From an uncultured Lachnospiraceae bacterium (GTDB taxonomy: Bacteria > Bacillota > Clostridia > Lachnospirales > Lachnospiraceae): 64,000 nt of DNA. Below, piece by piece: positions 1-8,721 of this stretch; position 1 is the stretch's first letter; each line of letters begins with the position of its first letter. Where the stretch lies: positions 496,001-560,000 of the forward strand of contig CADAOY010000004.1 of assembly GCA_902789665.1 (NCBI GenBank). The letters run 5' to 3'. Both the position numbers and the translations under genes were made by a program. The notes below the pieces were generated by a model that saw nothing but the letters and a program-made list of their open reading frames with translations, was not told where the DNA came from and ran no database searches.

Positions 1-22
1 TCTTCAGTTAAATATAACTTTT

Positions 23-673
23 TCATTGGTCAATCTCCGTTTTCATTTTGTCAATAATTTCTGTAATACGCTTATTCTGCATTCTCATGCTTACCTGATT
101 GACGATAACTCTTGCAGATAAATCCCTGATTTCTTCCAATACCTTAAGACCGTTTTCTCTTAAAGTGCTTCCGGTCTCGACTATATCGACGATACAGTCA
201 CTTAAACCTACAATAGGTCCAAGTTCAACAGAACCGTTAAGTTTAATAATGTCAACAGTCTGATGCTTGGTATTAAAGAAGTAATCTTTGGCAATTACAG
301 GATACTTTGTAGCAACTCTGATTCTCTCACGGTGCTTAAGTAACTCTCCCGCACTTTCAGGTCCGCATACGCACATTCTGCACTTGCCCATTTTAAGATC
401 AAGTACTTCATAAACCCTTCTGTTTTCTTCCAAAATCGTATCGAGACCAACAATACCAATGTCTGCCGCACCAAGTTCCACATATGTTGGAACATCAGTA
501 GCTTTGGCAAGGAAGAATTTAAGTTTCAATTCTTCGTTGACAAATACAAGTTTTCTGGTATCCTTGTCTTTCATCTCTTCACATGTAATACCGGTCTTTT
601 CCAGTAATTCCATTGCTTTTTTGGCAAGTCTTCCCTTGGCCAGAGCAAAAACAATATATTTATTGTCGTCCAT
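23..673 (-). CDS. hisG: ATP phosphoribosyltransferase, short form (HisG)
   Basis: Catalyses the first step of histidine synthesis, joining ATP and PRPP to give phosphoribosyl-ATP. The 216-residue length is that of the short HisG form, which lacks the C-terminal allosteric domain and works as a hetero-octamer with HisZ. The N-terminal 'FALAKGRLAKKA' stretch (residues 9-20) and the PRPP-binding loop 'ETGSTLRENGL' (166-176) are both intact. It lies 11 bases downstream of hisZ in the same transcript. The remaining his genes presumably continue to the left, outside the window. Confidence 0.97.
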   Translation of the reverse strand: MDDNKYIVFALAKGRLAKKAMELLEKTGITCEEMKDKDTRKLVFVNEELKLKFFLAKATDVPTYVELGAADIGIVGLDTILEENRRVYEVLDLKMGKCRMCVCGPESAGELLKHRERIRVATKYPVIAKDYFFNTKHQTVDIIKLNGSVELGPIVGLSDCIVDIVETGSTLRENGLKVLEEIRDLSARVIVNQVSMRMQNKRITEIIDKMKTEIDQ

Positions 674-684
674 TTTATCTCCTT

Positions 685-1860
685 TTAGATGGCAATCACT
701 TCTGAATAGCCACCTTTTTCTACGTATGTTTCAAAATCTTCCTTATTCATTGAAGGCTCTTTTATAACATCAGCAATAATGCCGCTTTTTCTTAATTCCA
801 AAGCCTTCTCATCAGCCTTGAGATAATCTTCATTAAAGGTAATCAGAACTTTTTTCTTAAGTTCCACATCCCTATGGCCTGTTCTCATAATCGATGTAAG
901 AAGCTCATCAGCCAAAACCACGAAGCCGATGGCGGAGGCGCTTTTGCCAAATTTTTCAAGCAGATTATCGTAGCGGCCACCCTTAATTATCGCATCGCCT
1001 ACTCCATAGGTGTAAGCCTTGAAAATAATACCTGTATAGTAATGGTACTTGCTGAGCATACTTAAGTCAAAAGCGATATACTTGTCGTACCCCTTCTTTG
1101 AAAGGATGTCTTTAAGTAACAAAAGTCTGTCAAGAGCCTTAATGGCATTCTCATTCTTAACCAAATCTTTAAGATTCTTAAGATCTTCAATCTCTAAATA
1201 AGTTTTTGAAAAATACCCGAACTGATCAATTATGTCTGAATTAATATCATTATTTGCCAGATATTCTTTCATCATATAAAAGTTCTTGGATGAAATATAT
1301 TCTCTTAAATTGATCTCAATTTCTTCTGTGATATTGGCTTCAGAGCAGAGTCCTTTAAAGAATTCTGTGTCTCCAATGCTGACCACGAATTCTTCAAGAC
1401 CGGTTGCAAGAAGTGTATCAATTACAAGGCATATCATCTGGGCATCAGCATAAATGCTGTTCTCATTAACCATTTCAACGCCGATCTGTGTAGTCTCTTT
1501 TAACTTGCCCTGATATTCACTGGTATTGATAAAAGTATTTCCTTTGTAGCAGAACTTAAGAGGTCCCTTCTCTTCTTTGAAATACTTGGCAAGGGCTCTT
1601 GCAACTGAAGGTGTGAAGTCCGGTCTTAAAACCAGAGTGTTGCCTTCCTTATCAAAGAATTTATATAATTCCTTGGATGGGATTGTACCAATATCCTTGG
1701 AAAATACATCAAAAAATTCAAAAGTCGGTGTTTCTATATCCTTGAATCCATTAAGATGGAATGTATCATAAACTTTGTTTATTATTTCATTTTTTAATAC
1801 TAATTCATCTCCGTAGATGTCTCTTACACCATCAGGAGTATGTAAAATCTGTGATATCAT
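685..1860 (-). CDS. hisZ: ATP phosphoribosyltransferase regulatory subunit (HisZ)
   Basis: A 391-residue protein with the class II histidyl-tRNA synthetase catalytic fold (N-terminal 'TPDGVRDIYGDE', later 'LVLRPDFTPSVARALA') but no anticodon-binding domain, the layout typical of HisZ. In species with short HisG it replaces the missing regulatory domain and mediates histidine feedback. The adjacent short hisG makes this assignment much more likely than a true HisRS. It is the first gene of the his transcript, behind a near-consensus promoter. The start has an AGGAGGA-type site just upstream. Confidence 0.95.
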   Translation of the reverse strand: MISQILHTPDGVRDIYGDELVLKNEIINKVYDTFHLNGFKDIETPTFEFFDVFSKDIGTIPSKELYKFFDKEGNTLVLRPDFTPSVARALAKYFKEEKGPLKFCYKGNTFINTSEYQGKLKETTQIGVEMVNENSIYADAQMICLVIDTLLATGLEEFVVSIGDTEFFKGLCSEANITEEIEINLREYISSKNFYMMKEYLANNDINSDIIDQFGYFSKTYLEIEDLKNLKDLVKNENAIKALDRLLLLKDILSKKGYDKYIAFDLSMLSKYHYYTGIIFKAYTYGVGDAIIKGGRYDNLLEKFGKSASAIGFVVLADELLTSIMRTGHRDVELKKKVLITFNEDYLKADEKALELRKSGIIADVIKEPSMNKEDFETYVEKGGYSEVIAI

Positions 1861-1898
1861 GATTCCTCCAAAATGCTTTATTGTGGTAAAGTGCTAAT

Positions 1899-1916
1899 TT
1901 GCTAATTCGTTAGCAA
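1899..1916 (-). promoter_or_regulatory. palindrome at the hisZG transcription start
   Basis: TTGCTAA and TTAGCAA form a perfect 7-base inverted repeat around a 4-base centre. A second TGCTAATT copy lies in tandem at 1892-1899, next to the one at 1900-1907. The element sits immediately downstream of the -10 box, where a repressor would block initiation or where it would form a 5' leader hairpin. There is no U-tract, so it does not look like a terminator, and no T-box features are visible. Confidence 0.5.
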
Positions 1917-1925
1917 GATAAATAG

Positions 1926-1954
1926 ATTATATTAGGTTTTTTGATTAAAGTCAA
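1926..1954 (-). promoter_or_regulatory. sigma-A promoter of hisZG
   Basis: Read on the minus strand, TTGACT (1949-1954) and TATAAT (1926-1931) are separated by exactly 17 bases. The start point should fall near 1919, directly on the TGCTAATT palindrome. The promoter lies in the gap between the pseudouridine synthase gene and hisZ. Confidence 0.8.
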
Positions 1955-1960
1955 GTTTTA

Positions 1961-2869
1961 TCAAAGGGTTATGGTTCTACCGCTTAAATTATCTATCTGA
2001 CAGGCTTTATCAAATACAAGTTTATAACATGTAAGGCGCTGTCCGTTATTTAACCCTTTTAAGCCATATTTGCCATCTCCCACTATAGGGAAACCAAGAT
2101 AACTTAAATGTGCCCTTATCTGATGGCTTTTACCGGTTATTAAATCAACTTCCATTACAGTTTTATCATCTTTATATTCAAGAGGCTTAAAAGCCGTTAT
2201 AATCTCTTTTGAGTTATCAAATGGCTTATCAGAAACTGTTACTTTATTAGTTTTATTATCTTTAACAAGATAAGCCTTAAAGGTGCCTTCTAACTCACAT
2301 TTTCCTTCAACTGTACATTTATAATATTTCTTTACAGTTCTGTCTTTTATTATGCCTGTAAGAATTCTAGCACTTTCATAATTATTGGCACAAATCACCA
2401 GACCGTCTGTATTTCTGTCCAGTCTGTTACAGACAGATGGTTTGAATTTATTTAAACTTTCTTCGGTGATTATTTTTTTATCAAGAAGATATCCCACATG
2501 ATATTCATTTAAGGATAAACTGTTACCGTTGTCTCTTTGACTAAGAATTCCCGATGGCTTGTAATATATGACATAATCAGGGCTTTCATCAATAACTTTT
2601 ATGCCTTTTAAGGATTTAAAAGCAGTCATATATATATTTGATGATGCATCTTTATGAAACTTATTAAAGGTTTCGTCAGATAAATAAATCTTTATATTAT
2701 CTCCCATATTTAGAATTTCATTACCGGATGCCTTTTTATCATTCAGAACAATGTTTTTCTTTCTAAGCATCTTGTAGACAAAGGAAGATGTAGCCTCGTT
2801 AAGGATTTTTAACAAATATTTATCCAGTCTCTGACCTTTATCATTATTTTCAACAATATATTCTTTCAT
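1961..2869 (-). CDS. RluA-family 23S rRNA pseudouridine synthase
   Basis: Isomerises uridine to pseudouridine in RNA, most likely in large-subunit rRNA. An S4-like RNA-binding module occupies about residues 10-65. The RluA catalytic core follows, with the signature 'NRLDRNTDG' carrying the catalytic aspartate at residue 151. The C-terminal 'GKSHQIRAHLSYLGFPIVGD' motif is also present. The length of 302 residues fits RluC/RluD-type enzymes. The target site cannot be told from sequence. It lies 7 bases downstream of a small membrane-protein gene. Confidence 0.9.
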   Translation of the reverse strand: MKEYIVENNDKGQRLDKYLLKILNEATSSFVYKMLRKKNIVLNDKKASGNEILNMGDNIKIYLSDETFNKFHKDASSNIYMTAFKSLKGIKVIDESPDYVIYYKPSGILSQRDNGNSLSLNEYHVGYLLDKKIITEESLNKFKPSVCNRLDRNTDGLVICANNYESARILTGIIKDRTVKKYYKCTVEGKCELEGTFKAYLVKDNKTNKVTVSDKPFDNSKEIITAFKPLEYKDDKTVMEVDLITGKSHQIRAHLSYLGFPIVGDGKYGLKGLNNGQRLTCYKLVFDKACQIDNLSGRTITL

Positions 2870-2876
2870 TCTTTTC

Positions 2877-3455
2877 CTATAAGGACAGGTTAAGCATTAA
2901 ATTATATATGCTATAAGCCATGTCTGTAGATTTGCAGCCATCATCCGAACATTTCTTAACTCTTGCCACATATTTATCCAGGGTGTCAATTAACTTTATA
3001 TCAGCATCCTTGATGCCGTTTTTATTCATATAAAGTTCAATATGTTTCTTTAAATCTTCCTTACTTACATTTTTATCAGGAATATAGCAGTAAAGATTAT
3101 TATCATCTACAAATAAGGCATTAATTGGGAAAAATTTTTTCTCGGATGTCAGATATAAATCATAACCGTGAATTATTTCATGATCACCTATTGCCTTTTC
3201 GATTTCCAGAAAATCCTCCGGCTTGCAGCTGTGCTTTTCAGCCTTAAAGAGCATAATCATATTAACGAGGCTTCTGCATGCAGGAAGCATTCCAAGCATA
3301 CTTACCACAGTAAGAATATTTTTAATATCCTTTGTCATTGCATAGCCTATATACCACACACCTGCAGCCAGCAAAAACAGTAATATTGTGATAATTCCCA
3401 CTCTTGTGGGTTCTTTTTTTAAATATTGATAATTGCCTTTTTTATTCTTAAACAT
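2877..3455 (-). CDS. unknown two-helix membrane protein
   Basis: I do not recognise this 192-residue protein. It has a short basic N-terminus and two membrane helices (about 19-40 and 46-66, the first rich in Leu/Ile/Val). A soluble domain of about 120 residues follows, probably cytoplasmic, with cysteines near its C-terminus ('KKCSDDGCKST'). It sits between the amidase (11 bases upstream) and the RluA synthase, so it is probably co-transcribed with both. There is no basis for a functional call. Confidence 0.75.
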   Translation of the reverse strand: MFKNKKGNYQYLKKEPTRVGIITILLFLLAAGVWYIGYAMTKDIKNILTVVSMLGMLPACRSLVNMIMLFKAEKHSCKPEDFLEIEKAIGDHEIIHGYDLYLTSEKKFFPINALFVDDNNLYCYIPDKNVSKEDLKKHIELYMNKNGIKDADIKLIDTLDKYVARVKKCSDDGCKSTDMAYSIYNLMLNLSL

Positions 3456-3466
3456 TACAAACCTTT

Positions 3467-4756
3467 CTAAGTTCCAGGATTATATCTGTATTTATTCGCA
3501 ACAAATAATACCAAAGCTGTACTGATACCAGTAATCAGACCTAAAATAAGCACAAATGCATATTTGCCATTAGCAGGTACATCGTAAGGATTCATTTCCT
3601 CATTTAAAACATATAATGGAATCTCATTAATCAGGTCTTCCGGATCTTCAAACTCTTCCGGAGCCTTCTGAATGCCATACAGTTCTTTATTCATGTCAAA
3701 AACATCGCTGTCAGTTGATAAATTGTAGAAGTTGGTTGCCCTGACCACCAAACTGGTTCCGGTAAGCACAGATTTAGGTAAAGTAAATCTTCCGCTTGGA
3801 CAGCCATAAAGGTAATTTGCCGGGTAAAAAGTCTCGCCTCCGTCCAGCGAATAAGAATAATAATCGATTCCGCTTTGGGTATCATAGGCATAAAAGTTAA
3901 TATTTACCAGGGATTCATCATCATTATCTTCGTAGATTTTAACTTCAACATAGTTAGGAGCTGTATTGTCGCTGGTTAAAATATCTAAAGGAAGTGTAAG
4001 ATCATCTCCTTTTTTATACTTAAATTCTGTATAATCTCTTCCAAGTTCATCAGATTTTAGTCTGTATGCCATCGCAACCGCTGTGGCATCAAGTCTGCCT
4101 AATACATTTAAATCCCTGTCTGTAGCATAATATTTCTCATTCTCAGGGGAATCCAGATAACAGTGTTCCAGGATTATGCTTGGAATCTTGTGATTGGTTG
4201 AATATCTTAAAATTCCATAATATTCACCTGATGTAAGTTCACTCGTTCTTGTAAATATTCCTTTAGGATGAATTCCGATATTCTCTAAAAGTGATAATTC
4301 GATATTTCCAAAATACGAAGACTTGGCATTTAATATACTGTCCATTGGAGCCCACATTTCAGCTCCGGTTCCATCATGATTTTCAGACATATTAAAGTGA
4401 AGGCTTATAAGAATATCAGCATTATACTTCTTGGCAATATCTGCTCTTTCATTAAGCTCTAAGTTGATATCGCTTTCTCTTGTTAAATAAACCTCTACAT
4501 TATCATATTTTTCGAGTTCATATCTCATACATTTGGCAACAAATAAAGTCATATCTTTTTCGATGACATTATTCCACTCGGCGCCCAGATTATCGCCGCC
4601 GTGGCCCGGATCTATAACAATAATTACAGGTCTAGGGTCTGCCGCTTTAACCTTTAATGTAAAAAGGCTCATAAACATAAATAAGGCAATTAGCATCAAA
4701 GGTGCTAATTGCCAATATTGTTTGTATCTCTTGTTTCTTTTATTACTCTTCATCAA
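3467..4756 (-). CDS. membrane-anchored N-acetylmuramoyl-L-alanine amidase (Amidase_3)
   Basis: Cleaves the bond between MurNAc and the peptide stem of peptidoglycan. The N-terminal helix (about 17-38) is a signal or anchor. The zinc-amidase domain begins at residue 44. Its expected ligands and catalytic residues are visible: H52 in 'DPGHGG', E66, H120 in 'ISLHFN', and E197 in 'ILEHCYLD'. A second domain of about 130 residues is followed by a C-terminal membrane helix (about 398-422), so both ends appear tethered, which is less common in this family. The 5' end overlaps the coiled-coil gene by 14 bases. Confidence 0.92.
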   Translation of the reverse strand: MMKSNKRNKRYKQYWQLAPLMLIALFMFMSLFTLKVKAADPRPVIIVIDPGHGGDNLGAEWNNVIEKDMTLFVAKCMRYELEKYDNVEVYLTRESDINLELNERADIAKKYNADILISLHFNMSENHDGTGAEMWAPMDSILNAKSSYFGNIELSLLENIGIHPKGIFTRTSELTSGEYYGILRYSTNHKIPSIILEHCYLDSPENEKYYATDRDLNVLGRLDATAVAMAYRLKSDELGRDYTEFKYKKGDDLTLPLDILTSDNTAPNYVEVKIYEDNDDESLVNINFYAYDTQSGIDYYSYSLDGGETFYPANYLYGCPSGRFTLPKSVLTGTSLVVRATNFYNLSTDSDVFDMNKELYGIQKAPEEFEDPEDLINEIPLYVLNEEMNPYDVPANGKYAFVLILGLITGISTALVLFVANKYRYNPGT

Positions 4757-5411
4757 TTAAGCTGTCTACTTCATCCGGCAGTTCGTCTGACTCTACCATT
4801 ACTCCATCTTCTTGCTGTTCTTCTTCAGGAACCTGTGTAAGTTCTGCCAGGTTGCTGGTAATTGTATCATAATAAGCATTTAATGTACCAATAACTTCCT
4901 GGTTTCTGTATTCATATTCGTTAAGAGTTCTGCCAACCAGATCCTGAAGGGAAATAAGCTGATCAGTAACATAATCATTAATCATCTGCTGAAGGTCATT
5001 GGCATTATTCTGAGCATCATTTAAAACATTATTAGCTTCATTATATGCTTCCTGAATAATCTGATTAGCTTCATTAATAGCATTCTTGGTAGTTACATCT
5101 TCGCTTACGATTTCGTTTGCTTTCTGTACTGCCTGATTTTCAATATCTTTAGCCTTATCCTGAGCCTTCTGGATATGAGCTGAAGCCTTATCCTTAGCAT
5201 CGATAATAATTGCTTCTCTGTTAGCTAAGACTTTACGAGCATATTCAACTTCATCAGGAATACTTGAACGAAGGTTGGCAATATACATCTCGATTTCGCT
5301 TTTCTCAACAAGAATAATGTCATTTGAAAAAGCCTTTGGCTTACATGAATCAAGATACTGCTCTAACTGCTTAATCTCACTTTCAATTTTGTTTAACTCT
5401 TTGTTGGCCAA
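4743..5411 (-). CDS. coiled-coil protein with acidic tail, DivIVA-like
   Basis: A 222-residue soluble protein dominated by Ala/Glu/Lys/Asn/Gln-rich heptads (about residues 60-180), including 'AHIQKAQDKAKDIENQAVQKA'-type repeats. It has a strongly acidic C-terminus. The composition resembles DivIVA/SepIVA-like or ATP-synthase-b-like scaffolds, but no diagnostic motif fixes the family. It sits between coaD (18 bases upstream) and a peptidoglycan amidase whose start overlaps its end. A role in envelope or division scaffolding is therefore plausible but inferred only from context. Confidence 0.8.
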   Translation of the reverse strand: MANKELNKIESEIKQLEQYLDSCKPKAFSNDIILVEKSEIEMYIANLRSSIPDEVEYARKVLANREAIIIDAKDKASAHIQKAQDKAKDIENQAVQKANEIVSEDVTTKNAINEANQIIQEAYNEANNVLNDAQNNANDLQQMINDYVTDQLISLQDLVGRTLNEYEYRNQEVIGTLNAYYDTITSNLAELTQVPEEEQQEDGVMVESDELPDEVDSLIDEE

Positions 5412-5429
5412 TTTATTGTTCCTCCCACA

Positions 5430-5912
5430 CTAATAGCCGTATTTCGATTTCAATAATTTAGCGACGCTTTCCGGAACACTCTGTGAAACATCTCCGTTAA
5501 AGCTTGCGATTTCTCTTACTGTTGATGAACAAAGGTAAGAATAAGCTAAATCTGTTGTCAAAAATACGGTTTCTAATTTGCCACCTGAAATAAGGAAATT
5601 GGTCTGTGCCATATGTAATTCATAATCGAAATCAGTCATGGCTCTTAAGCCCCTGACTGCGATATTTACATCCTTACTACGGGCGTAGTCTATTAAAAGT
5701 CCACTAAAAGAATCAATTTCCACATTAGGAATATCTTTAGTTACTTCTTCTAGCATTTTAACACGCTCTGGCACTAAAAACAATGCTTTTTTGCGTGGAT
5801 TATCAAGAACTGCAACGATTACTTTGTCAAAAATCGTGCTCGCTCTTTTTATTATATCAATATGACCATAAGTTACCGGATCAAAACTGCCCGGATAAAT
5901 AGCTGTACTCAT
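5430..5912 (-). CDS. coaD: phosphopantetheine adenylyltransferase (CoaD)
   Basis: Transfers AMP from ATP to 4'-phosphopantetheine, the penultimate step of coenzyme A synthesis. The nucleotidyltransferase motif is present as 'PGSFDPVTYGHID' (residues 7-19, the T/HxGH motif). The second ATP-binding motif 'SSTVREIA' is near the C-terminus. The length of 160 residues is standard. The start codon abuts the rsmD stop, the usual rsmD-coaD coupling in Firmicutes. Confidence 0.97.
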   Translation of the reverse strand: MSTAIYPGSFDPVTYGHIDIIKRASTIFDKVIVAVLDNPRKKALFLVPERVKMLEEVTKDIPNVEIDSFSGLLIDYARSKDVNIAVRGLRAMTDFDYELHMAQTNFLISGGKLETVFLTTDLAYSYLCSSTVREIASFNGDVSQSVPESVAKLLKSKYGY

Positions 5913-6466
5913 TAGCTGCTCCTAAACTGCATAAATGTATGTTTACATGTCTTATATTCTTTGACTTTATATATTTCAAGGTTTAAGCCTTCTATATAAT
6001 CAAAGTTCTCATCCAATGTTGATTCTACAATAATTTTGGTGCTTTGGCAACAAACATCGGATTTTACTATTTCTTCAATTATATCTTTATAACTTGATTC
6101 CTTAAAAGGAGGATCAAGAAAAATTATATCAGCCTTTTCTTTTGCCTGACCTCTTAAAAAAGCAATTACATCGCCGCTTACAACACTGGCCTTTGAATCA
6201 AGGTGCGTGAAACTAAGGTTTTCCTTAATACATTTAAGGGCTTCCTTGTTTCTTTCAACCAGATAAGCCTTTTTGGCACCCCTGCTTAAAGCCTCTATTG
6301 CTATGGCTCCGCTTCCGCTGAACAAATCAACGAAAACACAGTCATACAAATAATTATTAAGGCAGTTAAACAAAGTTTCTTTATGTTTATCTATTGTCGG
6401 CCTTGTATTATCGCCTTTCGGTGATTTGAGCGGAAGGCTTCTTGCTGTACCTGCGATTACTCTCAT
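5912..6466 (-). CDS. rsmD: 16S rRNA (guanine966-N2)-methyltransferase (RsmD)
   Basis: SAM-dependent methylation of G966 in 16S rRNA. The SAM-binding region is 'FVDLFSGSGAIAIEALSRGA' (about residues 45-64). The catalytic 'DIIFLDPPF' motif (DPPF) for exocyclic amine methylation is near residue 113. The length of 184 residues is normal. It shares one base with both the upstream parC stop and the downstream coaD start, so the three are translated from one message. Confidence 0.95.
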   Translation of the reverse strand: MRVIAGTARSLPLKSPKGDNTRPTIDKHKETLFNCLNNYLYDCVFVDLFSGSGAIAIEALSRGAKKAYLVERNKEALKCIKENLSFTHLDSKASVVSGDVIAFLRGQAKEKADIIFLDPPFKESSYKDIIEEIVKSDVCCQSTKIIVESTLDENFDYIEGLNLEIYKVKEYKTCKHTFMQFRSS

Positions 6467-8700
6467 TATCTTAACTTGCTACCCTTTGAATCCCTGCTTA
6501 ATAATTTAAGCTTGCTTAAATCAACATCTTTATCGTGATAATTAATTACTTTGCTCTCGCCTTCATTTATATAATAAATGTCTTCAAGATAAGCGCCGGC
6601 ATTTAATTTCATGCCTCTTACACCAACAGCATTCTTCTTCTTTTCAGGAATATCATCAATGCTGAATCTTAAGAAATATCCGTCTGTTGACTTGAATACC
6701 ACATACCCCTTGGTATTAAGCACGGATATATAAGCCACCTTATCATCATCCATAAGCTTGGTTGCTGCAATCTGACGACGGCTTACATCAAATTCATCAC
6801 CGCTTACCACCTTACACATACCCATCTTTGTAATAAATAAGAATCTGTAAAGATTAATATCTGATAATGAGCAAAGGCATATGATCGCCTCATCCTTTGA
6901 ATTATAAAGACTTATATTATCAATGGCTACGCCCTTGTCTTTCGCTCTTCCCATTGGAATATCGAAGTTCTTGATGGTATACATATTACCCATATCTGTG
7001 AAGGCGCAGATTTTGCCAGTATTCTTAGTTAAGACAATATACTTATTCTCTTCGTTGATTGTTTCAATGTTACGCTCATAAGTTGCCTTATCTACGCACT
7101 TGATATAACCGAATCTGTCCATAAGCACATAAATATCTGTCTCTTCTACAGCCTTTTCTTCATATACGGCTTCTTCGGCATTCTCGATAACTGTTCTTCT
7201 CGGGCGTCCGAAGTTTTTCTTGTAATAATCAAGGTCATTGATGATAACCTGAGTCATGGAATCATGTCTGTCCAGGATATCCTCATACATGTAGATATTG
7301 GCCATGGTCTCGTCATGTTCTTTAATAAGGGCGTCGATTTCAAGACCGATTAACTTATATAATCTCATTTCAAGGATGGCATTGGCCTGCTTCTCGGTAA
7401 AGTTAAGAAGGGATGCCATAACCTTGGATTCCTTGGATTTAAAATTAATGCCCAAAGTCTCGCCGTTAACAAGGCAGTTTTTGGCCATCTGTCTGTCTTT
7501 TGAGCCTCTTAAAATCTCAATAATCAGATCAATTACATTGCAGGCTCTTATAAGACCTTCCTGTATTTCTTTTCTCTCATTTTCCTTCTCTAAAAGAGTT
7601 GTATATTTTCTCTTGTTAACTTCGTAATAAAAATCAACACAGTTCTTAATTACGCCCTTAAGGCCCAGGATTTCCGGCTTATTATCAGCAATTGCCAGCA
7701 TATTTACGCCGAATGTATCTTCAAGTTTTGTCTTTTTATATAAAAGATTTACAAAATTCTCGGCGTCAGCATCCTTCTTAAGTTCGATAACGATTTTGAT
7801 CCCTTCTTTGGAAGACTGATTGGTAATATCCACAATTTCAGGAGCCTTCTTGGAATCATATAAAGCTGCCACATCAGATAAGAACTTGGATATATTCATA
7901 CCAATCATGGTATAAGGAATCTCAGTAATAACCACATTGGTTTTACCGTTCTTACCCTTTTCGATATCAACCTTACCTCTTATCTTTATCTTTCCAACGC
8001 CGGTTTCATAAATATCTAAAAGGTCATCTTTATTTATAACTATTCCACCTGTTGGAAAATCCGGCCCTTTAACATATTTCATTAATTCCTTGGTTGTGAT
8101 TTCTGGATTATTAAGATAAGCTTTTGTCGCATCAATAACTTCACTTAAGTTATGAGGCGGCGTACTGGTAACCATACCAACCGCAATACCTTCAGAACCG
8201 TTAATAAGGAAATTAGGTATCTTACAAGGCAGAACCTCAGGCTCTTTCTCAGTTTCATCAAAGTTAGGAATGAAATTAACTACGTCTTTATCAAGGTCAG
8301 CAAGAAATCCTTCCTGGGTAACTTTCTGAAGTCTGGCCTCAGTATAACGCATTGCTGCAGCGCCATCGCCTTCAATATTGCCAAAGTTACCATGACCGTC
8401 TACAAGCGGAAGTTCCTTCTTGAAATCCTGAGTCATAACAACCAGGGCTTCATATATGGAACTGTCGCCGTGGGGATGATATTTACCCATGGTATCACCC
8501 ACGATTCTGGCACTTTTACGATACGGCTTATCATATTTAATACCAAGTTCATGCATATCATAAAGTGTACGTCTCTGAACCGGCTTAAGGCCGTCTCTGA
8601 CATCTGGAACGGCTCTTGATATGATAACGCTCATGGCGTAATCAATATAGGATTTCTCCATTACTTCACTATATTCTGTTTTAAGAATTGTTTCAGGCAT
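6466..8700 (-). CDS. parC: DNA topoisomerase IV subunit A (ParC)
   Basis: The breakage-reunion subunit of a type IIA topoisomerase. The winged-helix/tower region carries the catalytic tyrosine Y119 in 'AAMRYTEARL'. The quinolone-determining region reads 'HPHGDSSIYEA', with serine and Glu84 in the drug-sensitive state. The C-terminal beta-pinwheel lacks a clean GyrA box (QRRGGKG); the nearest stretch is 'GRAKDKGVAID'. This, together with the 744-residue length, favours ParC over GyrA. The partner parE lies 21 bases upstream. Confidence 0.9.
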   Translation of the reverse strand: MPETILKTEYSEVMEKSYIDYAMSVIISRAVPDVRDGLKPVQRRTLYDMHELGIKYDKPYRKSARIVGDTMGKYHPHGDSSIYEALVVMTQDFKKELPLVDGHGNFGNIEGDGAAAMRYTEARLQKVTQEGFLADLDKDVVNFIPNFDETEKEPEVLPCKIPNFLINGSEGIAVGMVTSTPPHNLSEVIDATKAYLNNPEITTKELMKYVKGPDFPTGGIVINKDDLLDIYETGVGKIKIRGKVDIEKGKNGKTNVVITEIPYTMIGMNISKFLSDVAALYDSKKAPEIVDITNQSSKEGIKIVIELKKDADAENFVNLLYKKTKLEDTFGVNMLAIADNKPEILGLKGVIKNCVDFYYEVNKRKYTTLLEKENERKEIQEGLIRACNVIDLIIEILRGSKDRQMAKNCLVNGETLGINFKSKESKVMASLLNFTEKQANAILEMRLYKLIGLEIDALIKEHDETMANIYMYEDILDRHDSMTQVIINDLDYYKKNFGRPRRTVIENAEEAVYEEKAVEETDIYVLMDRFGYIKCVDKATYERNIETINEENKYIVLTKNTGKICAFTDMGNMYTIKNFDIPMGRAKDKGVAIDNISLYNSKDEAIICLCSLSDINLYRFLFITKMGMCKVVSGDEFDVSRRQIAATKLMDDDKVAYISVLNTKGYVVFKSTDGYFLRFSIDDIPEKKKNAVGVRGMKLNAGAYLEDIYYINEGESKVINYHDKDVDLSKLKLLSRDSKGSKLR

Positions 8701-8721
8701 TACTTAAACCTCTTTTATTTT

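Noticed and set aside
1861-1960. Possible T-box ahead of hisZG
   Set aside because: Only 100 bases long, with no specifier hairpin, T-box sequence or terminator stem.
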